A stretch of 23,646 nt of DNA from a virus, in IMG/VR virus record IMGVR_UViG_3300037319_000040, positions 1 through 23,646 of that record. The stretch is one strand, 5' to 3'. The notes beneath the pieces were generated by a model, which worked only from the letters and a program-made list of their open reading frames with translations, was not told the origin of the DNA and made no database searches. A program made the position numbers and the translations under genes. Numbering within the stretch: position 1 is the first letter of the stretch; every line of letters starts with the position of its first letter. Shown one piece after another: positions 1-8,946 of the stretch.

Positions 1-908
1 AGATAAACATCTTATTGATGTCAGAGAGAACTTCTAGCAGGGGTATGGGATTTGCAGACCCAAGGATAATCAAAAGCCCAGTAAAAGCCTTGCCATCCAC
101 GCAAGACAGCGGGGCAGTTAAAGCCGCAGCAGACTATGCCAAACAATTAGCATCTCAACGTGCAGAGTTAGCTAACCTCATGACGGTTGAGGAAACCCGC
201 GCCCGCAAAGGTATTGCTGAGATGTACCGACTGCGCGATGCTGCCAACGAAAGTGGCCAGGCTTTTAGGAACTCTTACGCAGAGGCTAAAAAGTTGCGTG
301 ATAACGTTGGTGGCGCTGAGATGATTGCCATTCGCGAAACTGTAGAGGCAATGAAAACGCCTTTAGAGCAGTTTGCAGATGGCATCAAGACCGTTGAGGA
401 CTCAATGCAGGACATAGCCCTTGGTGGACTTATGAAGTTAGAGGACGGCTTGGTCGGCCTTATAAATGGCACAAAGAGCGCGTCTGAAGCGTTCCGAGAC
501 ATGGCAAACAACATCATCAACGATATGATTCGCATGGTGATTCAGCAAAGCATTACAGCACCTTTGGCGGGTGCTTTAAGCGGTGCAATAAGCGGTATGT
601 TTGGTGGCGCATCGGCTCCGGCAATTCCTAGCGCAATCGGTGGCTCGGTTCAGTCAGGCAGGACACACCTTGTCGGCGAGCGTGGGCCAGAGTTGTTCAT
701 ACCATCAGCCAGCGGCTCAATTGTTCCAAACAACGCTATGGGTGGCGGTGGCGTAACCGTGGTGCAAAACATAAATGTAAGCACCGGCGTACAACAAACC
801 GTTCGCGCTGAGATAATGACCCTAATGCCTCAAATCTCAAACGCTGCTAAATCAGCAGTTGCAGAGGCAAGATTACGCGGTGGCTCATTTAGCGCTGCGA
901 TGAGGTAA
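1..908 (+). CDS. Tail tape-measure protein, C-terminal part (5' truncated)
   Basis: The reading frame is already open at the left edge (codons start at base 3) and no ribosome site precedes the TTG/ATG at 15-20, so I treat it as the 3' end of a longer gene. The visible ~300 residues begin with a charged, Ala/Glu/Arg-rich helical stretch. They then show the segment AFRDMANNIINDMIRM, a Gly/Ala-rich hydrophobic stretch, and a VGERGPELFIPSASG motif followed by Gly-rich sequence. That order is typical of the C-terminus of tape-measure proteins of lambda-like tails, which set tail length and are ejected with the DNA. The distal-tail-like gene starts two bases after its stop. The role is inferred from motif and position; the start is outside the window. 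Confidence 0.85.
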   Translation, partial: INILLMSERTSSRGMGFADPRIIKSPVKALPSTQDSGAVKAAADYAKQLASQRAELANLMTVEETRARKGIAEMYRLRDAANESGQAFRNSYAEAKKLRDNVGGAEMIAIRETVEAMKTPLEQFADGIKTVEDSMQDIALGGLMKLEDGLVGLINGTKSASEAFRDMANNIINDMIRMVIQQSITAPLAGALSGAISGMFGGASAPAIPSAIGGSVQSGRTHLVGERGPELFIPSASGSIVPNNAMGGGGVTVVQNINVSTGVQQTVRAEIMTLMPQISNAAKSAVAEARLRGGSFSAAMR

Positions 909-910
909 AT

Positions 911-1531
911 ATGGCAATCTCTTATCCAGTCACTTTCCCAGCCTCAATTGGCGTTAGCTCAATAAACATTCGGGCTAAAACCGTAGTTGGCGTTAGCTCG
1001 TCACCATTTACTGGGCAACAGCAAGTCTACAAGCACCAAGGTCAATGGTGGGAGGCGGAGGTGAGCCTGCCACCAATGAAGCGAGACGAGGCCGAGCAGG
1101 TAGTTTCGTTTCTTATCAAGATGAATGGTCAATATGGCACTTTCTTGATGGGCGACTTTCTAAGCACGGCGCCCAGAGGCATTGGTACTGGAACGCCACT
1201 TGTAAACGGTGCAAGCCAGGCGGGTGATGAATTGGTCACTGATGGCTGGACTGTAAGCACAACGGGCATACTGAAAGCCGGTGATTGGATACAGCTAGGC
1301 TCTGCATCTACCTCTACATTGCACAAGGTTTTGGACGATGTAACCAGCGATGCATCAGGAAATGCCACTCTAAACATATTCCCCAACCTACGTTCATCGC
1401 CTGATGACAATGCGGCAATCACAATCAGCAGCCCCAAAGGGCGGTGGCGCTTGGCCAGCAATGAGACGGACTACGCAATTGACAACGCCAGCATCTACGG
1501 CATGACCTTTGCCTGTATTGAGGCATTATGA
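911..1531 (+). CDS. Distal-tail-like protein (minor tail protein)
   Basis: A 206-residue protein starting at ATG 911, behind a GAGGT ribosome site inside the end of the tape-measure gene. The N-terminal third has the pattern I recognise from minor tail proteins of aquatic siphophages: VYKHQGQWWEAEVSLPPMKR, then a stretch ending QYGTFLMGD. The C-terminal half looks beta-rich (TAGDW-like turn, a WRLASNETDYAID region). Its place directly after the tape measure and before the hub-like gene matches the distal tail protein slot in siphophage tail modules. It overlaps the next gene by ATGA (1528-1531). Family recall is good; the exact structural role is inferred. Confidence 0.75.
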   Translation: MAISYPVTFPASIGVSSINIRAKTVVGVSSSPFTGQQQVYKHQGQWWEAEVSLPPMKRDEAEQVVSFLIKMNGQYGTFLMGDFLSTAPRGIGTGTPLVNGASQAGDELVTDGWTVSTTGILKAGDWIQLGSASTSTLHKVLDDVTSDASGNATLNIFPNLRSSPDDNAAITISSPKGRWRLASNETDYAIDNASIYGMTFACIEAL

Positions 1532-2085
1532 GAAACATTACAGCAGGCGTACAGACAGCCATTGAACAAACAGAAGTTGCTCCAATACTGCTATTCGAAG
1601 GCTTGTTTTCTTCTGGCTACGTAAGAATTTGGTCAGGCTATGGCGATTTGTCCTATGGCGGCAACGTGTGGACTGGAGTTGGCTCGCTAGGTAGCGTCTC
1701 AGCAGTTCAGGAGACAGCAGAGGTGCAGGCCAACGGCATAACGGTTTCATTGACCGGCATTCCGTCTGAATTTATATCATTGGTGCTGAACGAATCAGAG
1801 CAAGGCAAGTCTGGCAAAGTCTTTATCGGATTTATGGACGTAAATAACGCGCTGATTGCAGACCCCTACATGATGTTTGAGGGCAAGCTGGACATTCCAG
1901 CCATTGCCGAGGAGGGTGAGACCTCTGTTGTCAGCATCACATACGAGTCGCGCTTAATAAACTTGCAACGCCCACGCGAAAGCCGTTACACAAACGAAGA
2001 ACAGCAGCACGAGTACCCAAACGACCTTGGCTGTGAATATGTGCCAGCCATGAAAGAAGTTACCCTAACCTGGGGTCGGGCATGA
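1528..2085 (+). CDS. Tail tip/baseplate hub-like protein (DUF2163-like position)
   Basis: A 185-residue protein coupled by ATGA to the gene before it and by ATGA to the gene after it. It starts MRNITAGVQTAIEQTE and has a beta-rich core with motifs such as VRIWSGYGDLSYGGNVWTGV and a SVVSITYESRLINLQRPRES segment near the C-terminus. This arrangement is familiar from the gene between the distal tail protein and the NlpC/P60-like protein in aquatic siphophages and gene-transfer-agent tails, where a DUF2163-type hub protein sits. I did not see a catalytic motif. The assignment rests on architecture and gene order, so the general role (tail tip) is surer than the family. Confidence 0.65.
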   Translation: MRNITAGVQTAIEQTEVAPILLFEGLFSSGYVRIWSGYGDLSYGGNVWTGVGSLGSVSAVQETAEVQANGITVSLTGIPSEFISLVLNESEQGKSGKVFIGFMDVNNALIADPYMMFEGKLDIPAIAEEGETSVVSITYESRLINLQRPRESRYTNEEQQHEYPNDLGCEYVPAMKEVTLTWGRA

Positions 2086-2471
2086 GGATAGAAGGGTGGG
2101 AGCGCATCCTGCAAAACAGGATTGAAAACGCGCAACCTTTTGATTGGGGTACTAACGATTGTTGTATGTTCGCTGTGAGCGTCGTAGAGGCAATTACAGG
2201 CGTTGACCATGGGGTAGCCTACCGAGGCTATAAAACCAAGCGAGGAGCCGCCTCAAGGCTTTTAAAGGCAGGTGGCGTTGAGGCCATAGCAACCAATGCG
2301 CTTGGAGAGCCAAAACAAAGAAAAATGGCAAGGCGTGGCGATGTAGTTTCGTTTATGTCCGAGCAAGAAGTGTCGCTTGGTATCTGCAATGGCGATAAAA
2401 TAGCGGCAGTGTCTGACGATGGTTTGGTGTTGTTGCCGATGAGTCATGCATTAAAGGCTTGGAGCGTATAA
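2082..2471 (+). CDS. DUF6950 / NlpC-P60-like tail tip protein
   Basis: A 129-residue protein with the signature FDWGTNDCCMFAVSVVEAI at residues 20-38, where Cys27 or Cys28 takes the place of the catalytic cysteine of NlpC/P60 peptidases. A RRGDVVSF strand follows at about residue 83. Its place just before the gpJ-like gene equals that of lambda gpK, an NlpC/P60 tail-tip enzyme thought to help local wall penetration. No clear catalytic His appears in the C-terminal half (GICNGDKIAAV where a His might be expected), so peptidase activity is uncertain. It starts in an ATGA overlap with the preceding gene and stops directly before the next start. Confidence 0.7.
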   Translation: MRIEGWERILQNRIENAQPFDWGTNDCCMFAVSVVEAITGVDHGVAYRGYKTKRGAASRLLKAGGVEAIATNALGEPKQRKMARRGDVVSFMSEQEVSLGICNGDKIAAVSDDGLVLLPMSHALKAWSV

Positions 2472-5354
2472 ATGGCAAAGGCAGTAAAAGCAGCGGTAAT
2501 TGTTGCGGCAGTCGCCACCGGCGTTGGTATGTTGGTCGCGCCTGGACTTATTGCGGGAGCAGGCGCTATTGCCGGTTTCGCTACTGGTACGGCTGGTGCT
2601 TACTTCGCAACTACCTTTGTATCAACCCTGGTGCTAGGCGCTGTTTCTAAAGCAATGGCCAAAACGCCAACAGGCGCATCCATTACCCAGCAAGACAAAA
2701 CCGTAACATCGCGCCAGCCAATAGCGCCACACAACGTTATTTATGGCAGAACCCGCATAGGTGGCACGATTCTTTACATGGAATCAACCAACGCAAACAA
2801 ATACTTACACGTTGTTGTTGCCATAGCGGGTCATGAAATAGACGAGGTTGAAAAATTCTATTTCAACGACGTAGAGGTCGGCATTGATGGTTCTGGCAAC
2901 GTACAAGGAGGCCAATACAAAGACAGGGCGCGTATTCAATTCAAGCTCGGCACTGATGACCAAACCGCTTTTAATGACTTGGTTGCAGAGTCTGACGGCA
3001 AATGGACTAACAACCATCGAGTGCGTGGTCGGTCTTTGGTTTATATGCGCCTTGAGTACGACCAAAACGTATTTATTAACGGAGTGCCAAACCTGTCTGT
3101 TGTTGTTCGTGGCAAAAAGGTTTACGACCCGCGCACAGAGACAACGGTCTGGTCTGCAAACCCAGCCTTGTGCGTGACCGATTACTTAACCAATAACAAG
3201 TACGGCATGGCTGCCATTTACTGGGATGAAATAGAACAAGAAGCCTTGATTGCGGCGGCCAACATTTGCGACGAAGATGTAACTAAGGTGGGTGGCGGCA
3301 CGGAAAACCGCTACGAGATGCATGGCTCTTTTGCCACATCAAGCCAGCCAGAGGACATTATTAACCAAATGGTTTTTGCAATGGCAGGTCGATGCATTTG
3401 GTCTGGCGGCGTTTGGCGCATTTTGGCAGGTGCGTACTACACGCCAACATTGACATTTGATGAAGGCGACTTGCGTGGCGGCATCAAGGTGCAGTCCCTA
3501 GTATCGCGCAGAGAGTCATTTAATGGGGTTAAGGGCGTCTTTGCCTCTGTAGACGATAACTACATACTCAGCGACTTTCCACCCATAACATCTGCTGCTT
3601 TTGTTGCCAAAGACAACGGCGAAGAAAACCTAAAGTCAATTGAGTTGCCGTTTACCACCTCTGCAAGCATGGCGCAGCGTTTGGCCAAGATAGAGCTATT
3701 AAGGGCAAGACAGCAAATCACGGTTGCAATGCCAATGAAGCTGGTTGGTATGAAGGCTAACGTCGGTGACATTGTGCAAATCAACAACACGCGGATGGGT
3801 TGGTCAAGCAAACCTTTTGAGGTTGTAAGTGCAAACATTGCTTTTGGCGAGACTGTTGGCGTTGACATTGATTTGCGCGAAGTCTCTACTGACGTCTACG
3901 ATTGGTCTACCAGCGAAGAACAGGCATACGACCCCGCACCAAACACAAACCTGCCAAGTGGCTTTGTGTCTGAACCAGTGGGTATAAGCATTACAGACAC
4001 TTTAGCTATTAGCGCCGAAACTATCATTACACAGCTAGTGGTTACGGTAACAGGTAGCGACGTGTTTGAAGATAGATTCGAGGTTCAAGCCAAACCTTCT
4101 ACTTCTGACGATTTTTTAAACTTAGGCCAAGCCTCTGGAAATATATTCCAGCTTGCAAACGTTATTGATGGGGCTATTTACAACGTAAGAGCCAGGGCAA
4201 TCAACGTTTTTGGCGTTCGCTCTGATTGGACTATTGATGACCACGAGGTTATCGGCAAGACTGCGCCTCCTGAAAACGTTACAGGGTTAACCGGCAACCT
4301 GATTGGCAATCAATATTTGCTGACTTGGAACGCTGTCCCAGACCTTGACTTGTCGTATTATCGCGTGCGTTATGCGTCACCTGAGAACGGTAGTAATTAT
4401 GAGAACTCGGTGTCTCTTGTTCCCAAGGTATCTCGACCAGCAACGTCTGTATTTGTGCCAGCACGAAACGGAACTTACTTTGTCAAAGCTGTAGATAAGC
4501 TAGGCTTGGCATCCATCACTCCAACAAGTATTGCTTTAGACACAAACATTGCAGCGGTTGAGTCTCTTAACTTTGTGCAGACCATAAACGAAGCGCCAGA
4601 TTTCAACGGCACGTTTGACGACATAGTAGAGCTTGATGACGAAAATTCTTTGGTTTTAAACACTAGCCTGTTGTTTGACGGTGTATCAGGCAATTTTGAT
4701 GATGCGAGTGGTTTATTTGATGGCGGCTCTGGTAACGTAGATGCGTTTGGATACTACTACTTTGCAACTGACATTGACTTGGGCGCAATTTACATATCAC
4801 GTTGCACAGCCTATGTCGAACACATACGCTTAGACTATGTTGTATTGTTTGATTCGGCTGAAGGTTTGTTTGATGGCCGTCAAGGCGACTTTGAAGGCGA
4901 TGTAAACGCTTTTGATGATACAGACGTACAAATAGAGGCGAGGCATACTCAGGACAACCCAAGCGGCACGCCTACATGGTCGGACTGGCAATCGTTCGCA
5001 GTTACTGACATAAGGGCTCGCGCCATTCAGTTTAGAGCTAAGTTAAGCACAACGGATGAGCAGGCCACGCCAAAAGTTACCCAGTTGAGCGTTAGTGTAG
5101 ATATGACTGACCGCACTGTATCTGGGAATGATATTGTGTCTGGTGCTGGCGCAAAGGTCGTAACTTTTGCACAAGGCTTTAGGGAAACACCGGCAATCGG
5201 CATTGGCGCACAGGATATGCAGACAGGCGACTACTACGAAATCGCCTCAAAGTCTCGCTCGGGGTTTACAATAACCTTTAAAAATTCATCTGGTACGGCT
5301 GTCAGCCGCAGTTTTGATTATGTAGCAAAAGGCTACGGAGTGGAGTTAAGCTAA
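2472..5354 (+). CDS. Central tail tip / host-specificity protein (gpJ-like)
   Basis: The largest gene (960 residues). It starts immediately after the preceding stop, behind GGAG. The N-terminus is strongly hydrophobic (residues ~5-60), as in gpJ-like tip proteins. A PHNVIYGRTRIGGTILYME motif and beta-rich tail-hub sequence follow to about residue 500. A fibronectin-III-like domain begins near APPENVTGLTG (residue ~597). Two clusters of F-D-x-x-x-G repeats lie at ~735-755 and ~793-818. From ~890 there is a beta-rich terminal domain (VTFAQGFRETPAIGI). By analogy it caps the tail tip, contacts the receptor or carries fibres, and opens during ejection. It overlaps the next gene by one base (TAATG). 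Confidence 0.85.
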   Translation: MAKAVKAAVIVAAVATGVGMLVAPGLIAGAGAIAGFATGTAGAYFATTFVSTLVLGAVSKAMAKTPTGASITQQDKTVTSRQPIAPHNVIYGRTRIGGTILYMESTNANKYLHVVVAIAGHEIDEVEKFYFNDVEVGIDGSGNVQGGQYKDRARIQFKLGTDDQTAFNDLVAESDGKWTNNHRVRGRSLVYMRLEYDQNVFINGVPNLSVVVRGKKVYDPRTETTVWSANPALCVTDYLTNNKYGMAAIYWDEIEQEALIAAANICDEDVTKVGGGTENRYEMHGSFATSSQPEDIINQMVFAMAGRCIWSGGVWRILAGAYYTPTLTFDEGDLRGGIKVQSLVSRRESFNGVKGVFASVDDNYILSDFPPITSAAFVAKDNGEENLKSIELPFTTSASMAQRLAKIELLRARQQITVAMPMKLVGMKANVGDIVQINNTRMGWSSKPFEVVSANIAFGETVGVDIDLREVSTDVYDWSTSEEQAYDPAPNTNLPSGFVSEPVGISITDTLAISAETIITQLVVTVTGSDVFEDRFEVQAKPSTSDDFLNLGQASGNIFQLANVIDGAIYNVRARAINVFGVRSDWTIDDHEVIGKTAPPENVTGLTGNLIGNQYLLTWNAVPDLDLSYYRVRYASPENGSNYENSVSLVPKVSRPATSVFVPARNGTYFVKAVDKLGLASITPTSIALDTNIAAVESLNFVQTINEAPDFNGTFDDIVELDDENSLVLNTSLLFDGVSGNFDDASGLFDGGSGNVDAFGYYYFATDIDLGAIYISRCTAYVEHIRLDYVVLFDSAEGLFDGRQGDFEGDVNAFDDTDVQIEARHTQDNPSGTPTWSDWQSFAVTDIRARAIQFRAKLSTTDEQATPKVTQLSVSVDMTDRTVSGNDIVSGAGAKVVTFAQGFRETPAIGIGAQDMQTGDYYEIASKSRSGFTITFKNSSGTAVSRSFDYVAKGYGVELS

Positions 5355-5974
5355 TGTCACAGCACGATATGAACATCGCGAACCAGGGTTTCCCTGCTTT
5401 TCGTGAGGATTTAAACAACGCTCTGCCAGCATTGGCGAGCAACAACGCAGGCGCAACAGAGCCTGGCGCTATGTTTGCCCATCAATGGTGGGTTGATACA
5501 TCTGCAAACCCAAGCGTTTTAAAGCAACGCAATGCTGACAACGACGCTTGGATAACACTGGCCACGATTGACCAAACGGGCGGCACGTTTAGCATTGCAC
5601 TAGCCGAAGGTGGAACGGGCGCATCTACAGCGGCGCAGGCAAAAATAAACCTAGAAGTTATTACGGCAGCAACCGGCTCTAGTCGTTTGCCAACAGGAAC
5701 CACGGGACAACGCGATGGTTCGCCATCAACGGGGTTTTTGCGATTTAACACCAGCGTATCAAAGCCAGAAGTTTACAACGGCACTACTTGGGGGTCTGTT
5801 GGTGGTGGCGCAACTGGCGCAGGCGGCGATGAGGTCTTTGTTGAAAACGGCCAAGAAGTGACTGCGGACTACACCATCACCACCAACAAGAACGCCATGA
5901 GCGCTGGGCCTATTACAGTTAACAGCGGCGTGTCTGTTACCGTCCCCACCGGCTCACGCTGGGTTATTAGTTAA
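5354..5974 (+). CDS. Tail fibre protein, tip-attached type
   Basis: A 206-residue protein with GGAG upstream and a TAATG junction with the gpJ-like gene. The N-terminus contains GAMFAHQWWVDTSANPSVLK and a WITLATIDQ stretch, which I know from the N-terminal segments of aquatic phage fibre proteins. An AEGGTGASTAAQAKINL motif, common in trimeric fibre shafts, lies mid-protein. The C-terminus (ITVNSGVSVTVPTGSRWVI) is also typical of short fibres. It probably binds the tail tip and starts the fibre set. No chaperone or enzyme motif was seen. Attachment to the gpJ-like protein is an inference from adjacency. Confidence 0.75.
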   Translation: MSQHDMNIANQGFPAFREDLNNALPALASNNAGATEPGAMFAHQWWVDTSANPSVLKQRNADNDAWITLATIDQTGGTFSIALAEGGTGASTAAQAKINLEVITAATGSSRLPTGTTGQRDGSPSTGFLRFNTSVSKPEVYNGTTWGSVGGGATGAGGDEVFVENGQEVTADYTITTNKNAMSAGPITVNSGVSVTVPTGSRWVIS

Positions 5975-5981
5975 GGTTTAT

Positions 5982-6476
5982 ATGGCAATTATATTAAACG
6001 GCACAACTGGCATTACAACGCCGGATATTACCAGCACAACCAGCACGTTAGGGGCTTTGACTCAGGCGCTTGACTTAGGCTCCACAGGACAGGTTGTTTT
6101 TCCTGCAACCCAATCAGCATCAGCCAACGCCAACACGCTGGATGACTATGAGGAGGGGACTTGGACTCCAAAAGACGCGGTTGGAGCCGCTTTAACTACT
6201 TCAACCCCTGCCTACTACCGAAAAGTTGGAAGCATCGTCACTATTACCTTTGATGTGACTTGGACTTCAAGTACAACTACAAGGATGACAAATCTTCCGT
6301 TTTTAAATCTATCGACTCATGCAGGTGGTGCATTTTGCTATAGCAGCTCAGGCTCGCTTAGGACAATACTAATCGCTTCTGAGTCGTCAGTTGCCGATAT
6401 CTACAACGGCGGCTCTACACTTGCGAACCCAGCCTCAGCACGATTTATTGGCAGTTTTGTATATCAAACAAATTAA
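5982..6476 (+). CDS. Tail fibre / receptor-binding protein, short
   Basis: A 164-residue protein starting seven bases after the previous stop with AAGG upstream. It opens MAIILNGTTGITTPDIT, then carries NTLDDYEEGTWTPKD at about residues 48-62. The DDYEEGTWTP motif is very frequent in fibre proteins of aquatic phages and usually leads a small beta-sandwich receptor-binding domain. The rest (YYRKVGSIVTITFDVTW and Ser/Thr-rich strands) fits such a domain. It is short for a fibre, so it may act as an exchangeable tip on a shaft provided by neighbouring proteins. The receptor is unknown. Confidence 0.75.
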   Translation: MAIILNGTTGITTPDITSTTSTLGALTQALDLGSTGQVVFPATQSASANANTLDDYEEGTWTPKDAVGAALTTSTPAYYRKVGSIVTITFDVTWTSSTTTRMTNLPFLNLSTHAGGAFCYSSSGSLRTILIASESSVADIYNGGSTLANPASARFIGSFVYQTN

Positions 6477-6488
6477 AAGGAAAATATC

Positions 6489-6758
6489 ATGCCAATCACA
6501 AAACAAACAGTAGTTGACCAAATCACAGTAACTGAGAATGGCGCTGTGCTGTACCGCGAAGCAACTCGCATCATGGAGGACGGCGTTCAACTGACGCAGA
6601 CCTACCACCGTTCAAGCCTTACACCAGGACAAGACATGACAGGCGTACCAGCCAACGTAGCAGCTATTTGCAATACCGCATGGACTGCTGAAGTTATCGC
6701 CGCTTACGAGGCTGCACAAGCTGCTGCCGCGACAAAGATGGAGAACAACAATGAGTAA
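6489..6758 (+). CDS. Small protein of fibre cluster, unknown function
   Basis: An 89-residue protein behind an AAGGA ribosome site. The N-terminal half includes QITVTENGAVLYREATRIME, and the C-terminus is Ala-rich (AAYEAAQAAAATK). I recognise this as a small conserved protein found among fibre genes in aquatic phages, but know no function. It sits between two fibre genes and overlaps the next by eight bases. A role as a fibre assembly factor or small decoration protein is a guess from position only. Confidence 0.6.
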   Translation: MPITKQTVVDQITVTENGAVLYREATRIMEDGVQLTQTYHRSSLTPGQDMTGVPANVAAICNTAWTAEVIAAYEAAQAAAATKMENNNE

Positions 6759-7332
6759 AGTAGCGATAATCGGCAACGCCTCCGGCACAGGTGTTTTTAC
6801 AGTAGCCAGCCCAAACAGCAATGTTGACCGAGTGCTCACGTTGCCTGATGAGAGTGGTACGGTAGATACGTTGCAACGTAGTGGTAATGTAATTCAGGTG
6901 GTTAATTTCCAGACTGGCGCTTTGGCTACTGGGACTGGAAGAATCCCTTGGGATGACTCAATTCCACAAAGCTCTGAAGGCGACCAGTATATGTCGCAGG
7001 AATTTACCCCAACAGCCTCTGGCAACATTTTACTAATTAGTGTTGTAGTTATGTATAGCAATAGCGCTTCAAACGATATGAGTAGCGCTCTGTTTATAGA
7101 CTCTGGCGCTGACGCAATAGCATCAATGGGAAATTACGCCTTCGCCTCGACTGCCCCCTATTTTATGAATTACACACACAAATTTACATCTACAAGCACA
7201 GCCTTGTTAACATTTAAAGTTCGAATAGGCGGAAATGCGGCGGGTACAACCACATTTAACGGAGCTAACGGTAATAGGCGGGGCGGTGGAGTTGTCGCCT
7301 CCTCAATCACAATTACGGAGTACACAGCATGA
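6751..7332 (+). CDS. Tail fibre protein, second module
   Basis: A 193-residue protein, ATG 6751 behind GGAG and overlapping the preceding stop by eight bases. The N-terminus (VAIIGNASGTGVFTVASPNS, then RVLTLPDESGTVDTLQ) is the shaft-type sequence seen in many aquatic phage fibres, where LTLPDxxGT repeats precede a tip domain. The remainder is Ser/Thr/Gly-rich with alternating hydrophobics, as expected of a beta-sandwich tip, and ends GVVASSITITEYTA. It is followed by a small gene in ATGA overlap. The receptor is unknown. Confidence 0.75.
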   Translation: MSKVAIIGNASGTGVFTVASPNSNVDRVLTLPDESGTVDTLQRSGNVIQVVNFQTGALATGTGRIPWDDSIPQSSEGDQYMSQEFTPTASGNILLISVVVMYSNSASNDMSSALFIDSGADAIASMGNYAFASTAPYFMNYTHKFTSTSTALLTFKVRIGGNAAGTTTFNGANGNRRGGGVVASSITITEYTA

Positions 7333-7610
7333 CCTACAAAGTAATCCGCAACGCTCAGGGTGAAGCTACCTGCTTCGGCCCAAACGAGGACTTTTACCAA
7401 CCTATTGTTAAGGACGGTGAAACTCTAAACATTGAAGCCGATGTCCCGCAACCTTCAGCAACAGAACTCCAAAGCCAAGCTAACGCAAAAGCCCAAGCCT
7501 ACCTAGCCTCAACAGACTGGATGGTGCTAAGGCAAGCAGATAGTGGCGAGGTTATGCCTAACAACATTAAAGAACTACGCGCTGCGGCTCGACTGGAGAT
7601 TAAGCCATGA
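7329..7610 (+). CDS. Fibre-associated small protein, possible assembly chaperone
   Basis: A 93-residue protein joined by ATGA to the fibre gene before it and to the gene after it. The C-terminal segment AYLASTDWMVLRQADSGEVM followed by a charged helix (RAAARLEI) resembles the C-terminal helix-rich part of tail-fibre assembly proteins (DUF4376/gpTfa-like: a YL-x-x-TDW pattern). That similarity is from memory and moderate. Position directly behind a fibre gene supports a chaperone role. No enzymatic motif is visible. Confidence 0.6.
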   Translation: MTYKVIRNAQGEATCFGPNEDFYQPIVKDGETLNIEADVPQPSATELQSQANAKAQAYLASTDWMVLRQADSGEVMPNNIKELRAAARLEIKP

Positions 7611-7876
7611 CCTTTGACCAATGGTTTGCCTCATTAGACGGTGGCTATGACAGCTACGAAGACTTATTAAAAGAGTGCTGGGAAGCGGCGCAGAAAGCAG
7701 AAACAACATCTGACAAAGAATTTCTTAAAGGAGTTCTCGACTATATTGAAGAGACGGAAATTACTCTGGAAGCTGAGTTTAGCGGAGGTGAGAAACCAGA
7801 AATGCCTGCTATATACGATGATGTGTTAATACGTCTTAAGGCCAACACCCAACAACAGGAGACAACTAATGTCTGA
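7607..7876 (+). CDS. Hypothetical acidic protein in fibre cluster
   Basis: An 89-residue, strongly acidic protein (DSYEDLLKECWEAAQKAE; later DYIEETEITLEAEFSG) that is probably all-helical. It starts in an ATGA overlap behind GGAG, and its end overlaps the next fibre gene by eight bases. The pattern 'FDQWFASLDGGYDSYEDLLKE' at the start (split here for reading: FDQWFASL, then DSYEDLLKE) is shared, as far as I recall, with small phage proteins that contain an EAAQKA helix; those also have no known function. Real by coupling and ribosome sites; role unknown. Confidence 0.6.
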   Translation: MTFDQWFASLDGGYDSYEDLLKECWEAAQKAETTSDKEFLKGVLDYIEETEITLEAEFSGGEKPEMPAIYDDVLIRLKANTQQQETTNV

Positions 7877-8945
7877 TTTAAGCGTAAATAGCATACTAGA
7901 TGCCAGCGGTGGTGCTACTACGACCATCAACGGGTTCACGCCTACTGTCAGCAACATGGCAGGTAGGAATAGGATTATTAACGGTGATATGCGGATTGAC
8001 CAGAGGAATGCTGGGGCTGCTGTTACTGTAACAAGTCATTTTGTTGTTGATAGGTTTAGGTCTGATAATCAGACAGGTACAGGAACTATGACAGGGCAAC
8101 GCTCAACCTTGGGTAACTCTTATAGTCTTAAATTAACCGCTACTGCTGCTCTTACTACCTTAACGACATCTGCGTATATGACTCCCGTGGTCTATCAGGC
8201 AGAAGCACAAGATATATTTAATTTAAACAGTAAAAATGTAACTGTATCATTTAAAGTTGAAACTAATTGGACAGGCAATTTAGCAATATCTATTAGAAAG
8301 TCTGACTTCTCACGAAGTTATGTAGTGGACGTTGCTGTTACATCTGGTACAAATAGTGTTTATGTGGTTATTCCGTTTGAGGCTGCAACTATAGTAACGA
8401 ATGGTACTGGTGTTGGAATTATGCTTTTAATAGGTACTAACAACGAAGCAGACTTTAGAACAGCCACCACAGGTTCGTGGCAAGCAGGTAGTTTATTTGT
8501 CTCAACCTCCAGTACTCAATGGGCTAAGACAATAAATAACTTTGTTAATGTCACCGAAGTACAACTAGAAGAAGGCTCAGTAGCAACCCCTTTTGAGCAT
8601 AGGCAGTATGGGCAGGAGTTGGCGTTGTGTCAGAGGTATTTTCAGAAATTTCAAGGAGTGAACCAAGATAATTGTTGGGCGGCAGGGGTGGCCTATGCCG
8701 CAGGACTGGGTATATGTTCTTTTACTTGGTCTCCTCCATTAAGGGCAACGGCAACAATAACCTCTAATGGTAATTTTGAAACTGTTGGAACTGGAGTAAA
8801 TTCAGCAACTTTAGCCTTTGATCAGTTAACGCCTTTTTCTGCTCAACTAGCTGCCACCACTACTGGTTTAACCAGTGGGGGAGGGTGTTTAATACGGACG
8901 GGAACTATCGGTGATTCCTTTATTTCAGTGAGTGCGGAGTTATAA
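7869..8945 (+). CDS. Tail fibre / receptor-binding protein, third module
   Basis: A 358-residue protein behind AGGAG. The N-terminus ([19 protein letters not shown]) is a fibre attachment-type sequence. It is followed at about residue 33 by [17 protein letters not shown] and then VDRFRSDN, a signature very common in aquatic phage fibres that begins a carbohydrate-binding-like beta-sandwich. A second typical motif, [20 protein letters not shown], closes that domain at about residues 228-247, then comes a C-terminal beta domain. It looks like the main receptor-binding protein. The DNA from ~8000 onward looks more AT-rich than the flanking tail genes, suggesting recent exchange. Confidence 0.8.
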   Translation: MSDLSVNSILDASGGATTTINGFTPTVSNMAGRNRIINGDMRIDQRNAGAAVTVTSHFVVDRFRSDNQTGTGTMTGQRSTLGNSYSLKLTATAALTTLTTSAYMTPVVYQAEAQDIFNLNSKNVTVSFKVETNWTGNLAISIRKSDFSRSYVVDVAVTSGTNSVYVVIPFEAATIVTNGTGVGIMLLIGTNNEADFRTATTGSWQAGSLFVSTSSTQWAKTINNFVNVTEVQLEEGSVATPFEHRQYGQELALCQRYFQKFQGVNQDNCWAAGVAYAAGLGICSFTWSPPLRATATITSNGNFETVGTGVNSATLAFDQLTPFSAQLAATTTGLTSGGGCLIRTGTIGDSFISVSAEL

Positions 8946-8946
8946 A

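Noticed and set aside
8862-8876. Perfect palindrome ACTGGTTTAACCAGT near the end of the main fibre gene
   Set aside because: It is single-copy, inside a coding region, with no T-run after it, and codes for an ordinary Thr-Gly-Leu-Thr-Ser stretch; chance is a sufficient explanation.
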